Positions 7,010-8,204 of a stretch of DNA of 8,204 bases are shown here, one piece after another. Every line of letters starts with the position of its first letter. Within the stretch, counting starts at the first letter, position 1. The stretch comes from Treponema sp. GTDB lineage: Bacteria > Spirochaetota > Spirochaetia > Treponematales > Breznakiellaceae. A program made the position numbers and the translations under genes. The DNA lies in the NCBI GenBank assembly GCA_031259345.1, contig JAIRLQ010000342.1, positions 1 through 8,204 on the forward strand, in the 5' to 3' direction. Under the pieces are notes generated by a model. It saw only the letters and a program-made list of their open reading frames with translations. It was not told the origin of the DNA and searched no databases.

Positions 7010-7022
7010 GCCTCCGGGGGGT

Positions 7023-7106
7023 TGCCCTGAAACCCTGGGGGTTTGCCCTGAAACCCCGGGTTTTTGCCCTTAACCCCCGGCGGGCTGCCCTTAACCCCCG
7101 GCGGGT
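7023..7106. repeat. Four tandem copies of a 21-bp repeat
   Basis: Units begin with TGCCC at 7023, 7044, 7065 and 7086, an exact 21-bp period. The first two units share TGCCCTGAAACCC and the last two share TGCCCTTAACCCCCGGCGGG, so the array falls into two pairs. A degenerate fifth unit may precede it at 7002-7022, in the same register. All copies lie upstream of the proposed htrA promoter. Confidence 0.9.
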
Positions 7107-7234
7107 TCTATCCGGTTTCGCAGGAGGCGCCCGCCGCGCGCGGTCCGCCGCGCCGGGGGGAAACGGGTTTTGGGTTCCCCGCAGACGGCCTTCGCGCCGG
7201 GAATGTCCGGGGCCGGCAGTTTTACCGGCGCCGC

Positions 7235-7263
7235 TTTCAATAAAGGCAAAAATTTGTTATAGT
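7235..7263 (+). promoter_or_regulatory. Putative htrA promoter
   Basis: TATAGT (7258-7263) is a good -10 box, with TTTCAA (7235-7240) 17 bases upstream as a weak -35 (3 of 6). The segment is a sharp AT-rich patch at the end of a GC-rich region. Transcription would begin near 7270, just before the GGGAGG ribosome binding site (7273-7278). Confidence 0.45.
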
Positions 7264-7284
7264 GTAAGAAGCGGGAGGCAGCCC

Positions 7285-8204
7285 ATGAAACTTTACTCAA
7301 GGGGACAGGTGATATTTTTTTCATTTCTCACAGGACTCATTGTTGTGATGCTTGCCCTTGGCCTGGGGATCGTGAAGCCTTTTGGGAAAACCGCGGAAAG
7401 GGGTTCCGCAGCAGAGGCGGCCATGATAGAGGCTTCAGCAATAAATGCCGGCGGGGAAAACGCGGCATTCAGGGAGGAGGCGCTTCACCAGTCTTCAAAG
7501 CCCCTCAACATTGCCGACTATAACGAACTGCAAACCCTGGATGAACGGGAAAACATTTCCATATACGAGCAGCTTAACCAGGGGGTAGTGAATATCACTA
7601 CCGAAACTGTCGCCATTAACTGGTTTCTGGAACCGGTTCCCCAGGAGGGGGGTTCCGGCTCCGGATCTATTATTGATACCAGGGGCTATGTGCTTACCAA
7701 TAACCATGTGATTAAAAACGCTACCAAGGTATACGTTAACCTGGCGGATGGGAGCCAGCACGAGAGCACTGTCGTGGGAACTGATCCGGAAAATGATATC
7801 GCGGTACTCAAATTTAATCCGCCAAAAGATATGGAACTTCGAACCATACCTTTTGGCAGTTCCGACAATTTAAAAGTCGGGCAGAAGGTGCTGGCCATAG
7901 GCAACCCCTTCGGTTTTGAGCGTACCTTAACGGTGGGCATTGTGTCCGGTCTGGGGCGCCCCATCCAGACTGCCGCCAATAATATCATTCGGGATATGAT
8001 CCAGACTGACGCTTCCATTAACCCCGGCAATTCCGGCGGGCCCCTTCTGGATGCCCAGGGCAGGATGATAGGTATCAATACCATGATCTATTCCCCTTCC
8101 GGCGCTTCTGCCGGGGTGGGTTTTTCGGTCCCGATTAATACCGCCAAGCGGGTGGTTTCAGAGATAATGACGTACGGCAAAGTCCGCCGCGGCTGGATAG
8201 ACGC
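7285..8204 (+). CDS. HtrA/DegP-family serine protease (3' end outside window)
   Basis: This is an envelope quality-control protease that degrades or refolds misfolded exported proteins. The visible 306 residues start with a short basic segment (MKLYSRGQ) and one hydrophobic stretch (about 9-30), which looks like an uncleaved membrane anchor with the protease on the periplasmic side. A low-complexity, Ala/Glu-rich linker (about 35-90) precedes the trypsin-like domain. The triad is complete: TNNHVI (H141), ENDIAVLK (D171) and NPGNSGGPLL (S250), with AIGNPFGFERTLTVGIVSG (204-222) as expected. The window ends shortly after the protease core, where RRGWIDA normally leads into the first PDZ domain. 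ATG 7285 is supported by GGGAGG 6 bases upstream. The family includes DegP, DegQ and DegS; the number of PDZ domains, not visible here, would separate them, so I assign no symbol. Confidence 0.95.
   Translation, partial: MKLYSRGQVIFFSFLTGLIVVMLALGLGIVKPFGKTAERGSAAEAAMIEASAINAGGENAAFREEALHQSSKPLNIADYNELQTLDERENISIYEQLNQGVVNITTETVAINWFLEPVPQEGGSGSGSIIDTRGYVLTNNHVIKNATKVYVNLADGSQHESTVVGTDPENDIAVLKFNPPKDMELRTIPFGSSDNLKVGQKVLAIGNPFGFERTLTVGIVSGLGRPIQTAANNIIRDMIQTDASINPGNSGGPLLDAQGRMIGINTMIYSPSGASAGVGFSVPINTAKRVVSEIMTYGKVRRGWID

Larger units (their letters stand above)
6903..7284. other. GC-rich divergent intergenic region
   Basis: This roughly 380-bp stretch between two divergently transcribed genes has no convincing gene. 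Most of it is far richer in G and C than the genes around it, with runs of G and C and CG-dense blocks around 7125-7160. It holds a short hairpin at 6991-7009, the 21-bp tandem repeats, an imperfect inverted repeat (GGACGGAAG 6936-6944 with CTTCCCGTCC 6952-6961) and a GGGGAA/TTCCCC pair (7157-7162, 7175-7180). It becomes AT-rich only near 7235-7270, where the htrA promoter is proposed. Confidence 0.7.

Noticed and set aside
6850..7284. A stop-free frame runs from the intergenic region straight into htrA, as a possible long N-terminal extension.
   Set aside because: The ATG at 7285 has a good ribosome binding site and promoter just upstream and yields a normal membrane anchor. The upstream translation is repetitive and Arg/Pro-rich, with only a GTG lacking a Shine-Dalgarno as a start, as expected of GC-rich noncoding DNA.
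7091..7324. Minus-strand open frame of 77 residues across the GC-rich intergenic region.
   Set aside because: It overlaps the htrA start and the tandem repeats, is Arg/Pro-rich and has no recognisable motif; it looks like a by-product of GC-rich sequence.

Overview
The window reads as a bacterial chromosome segment, most likely from a spirochaete near Treponema. That placement is inferred from the style of the HtrA N-terminus (short basic start, one membrane anchor, no cleavable signal) and from moderate-GC coding DNA; no rRNA or other phylogenetic marker is present. I see no transposase, phage gene, CRISPR array, tRNA or rRNA.

Positions 1-3514 (+ strand) hold all four subunits of acetyl-CoA carboxylase in the order accB (5' end outside the window), accC, accD, accA. 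Gaps are 9 bp, an 11-bp overlap, and 1 bp, so this is a tight operon. AccC carboxylates the biotin carried by AccB, and the AccD/AccA carboxyltransferase moves the carboxyl group to acetyl-CoA to give malonyl-CoA for fatty acid synthesis. AccC starts with TTG and appears to lack a conserved loop just after a catalytic arginine.

Positions 3541-5500 (+ strand) hold a methionine-salvage pair, mtnA and mtnP. A perfect TATAAT box lies so close to mtnA that its transcript could be almost leaderless. A perfect 13-bp inverted repeat covers the last codons of mtnA. MtnP phosphorolyses methylthioadenosine and MtnA isomerises the resulting sugar phosphate; no kinase or later salvage gene is in view.

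Positions 5502-6863 (- strand) hold one secreted protein of unknown function with an N-C-S-G-F motif and a later histidine that resemble an NlpC/P60 cysteine-peptidase site. It is convergent with mtnP, leaving 1 bp between the stop codons.

Positions 6864-7284 form a long divergent intergenic region, mostly very GC-rich, with an 8-bp-stem hairpin followed in register by four copies of a 21-bp tandem repeat. An AT-rich patch at its right end looks like the htrA promoter. From 7285 an HtrA/DegP-like serine protease with an intact His-Asp-Ser triad runs off the window.

Most of the window is housekeeping. The parts worth a second look are the mtnA 3' palindrome, the 21-bp repeats, the AccC loop deletion, the unassigned secreted protein, and what happens downstream of MtnA.
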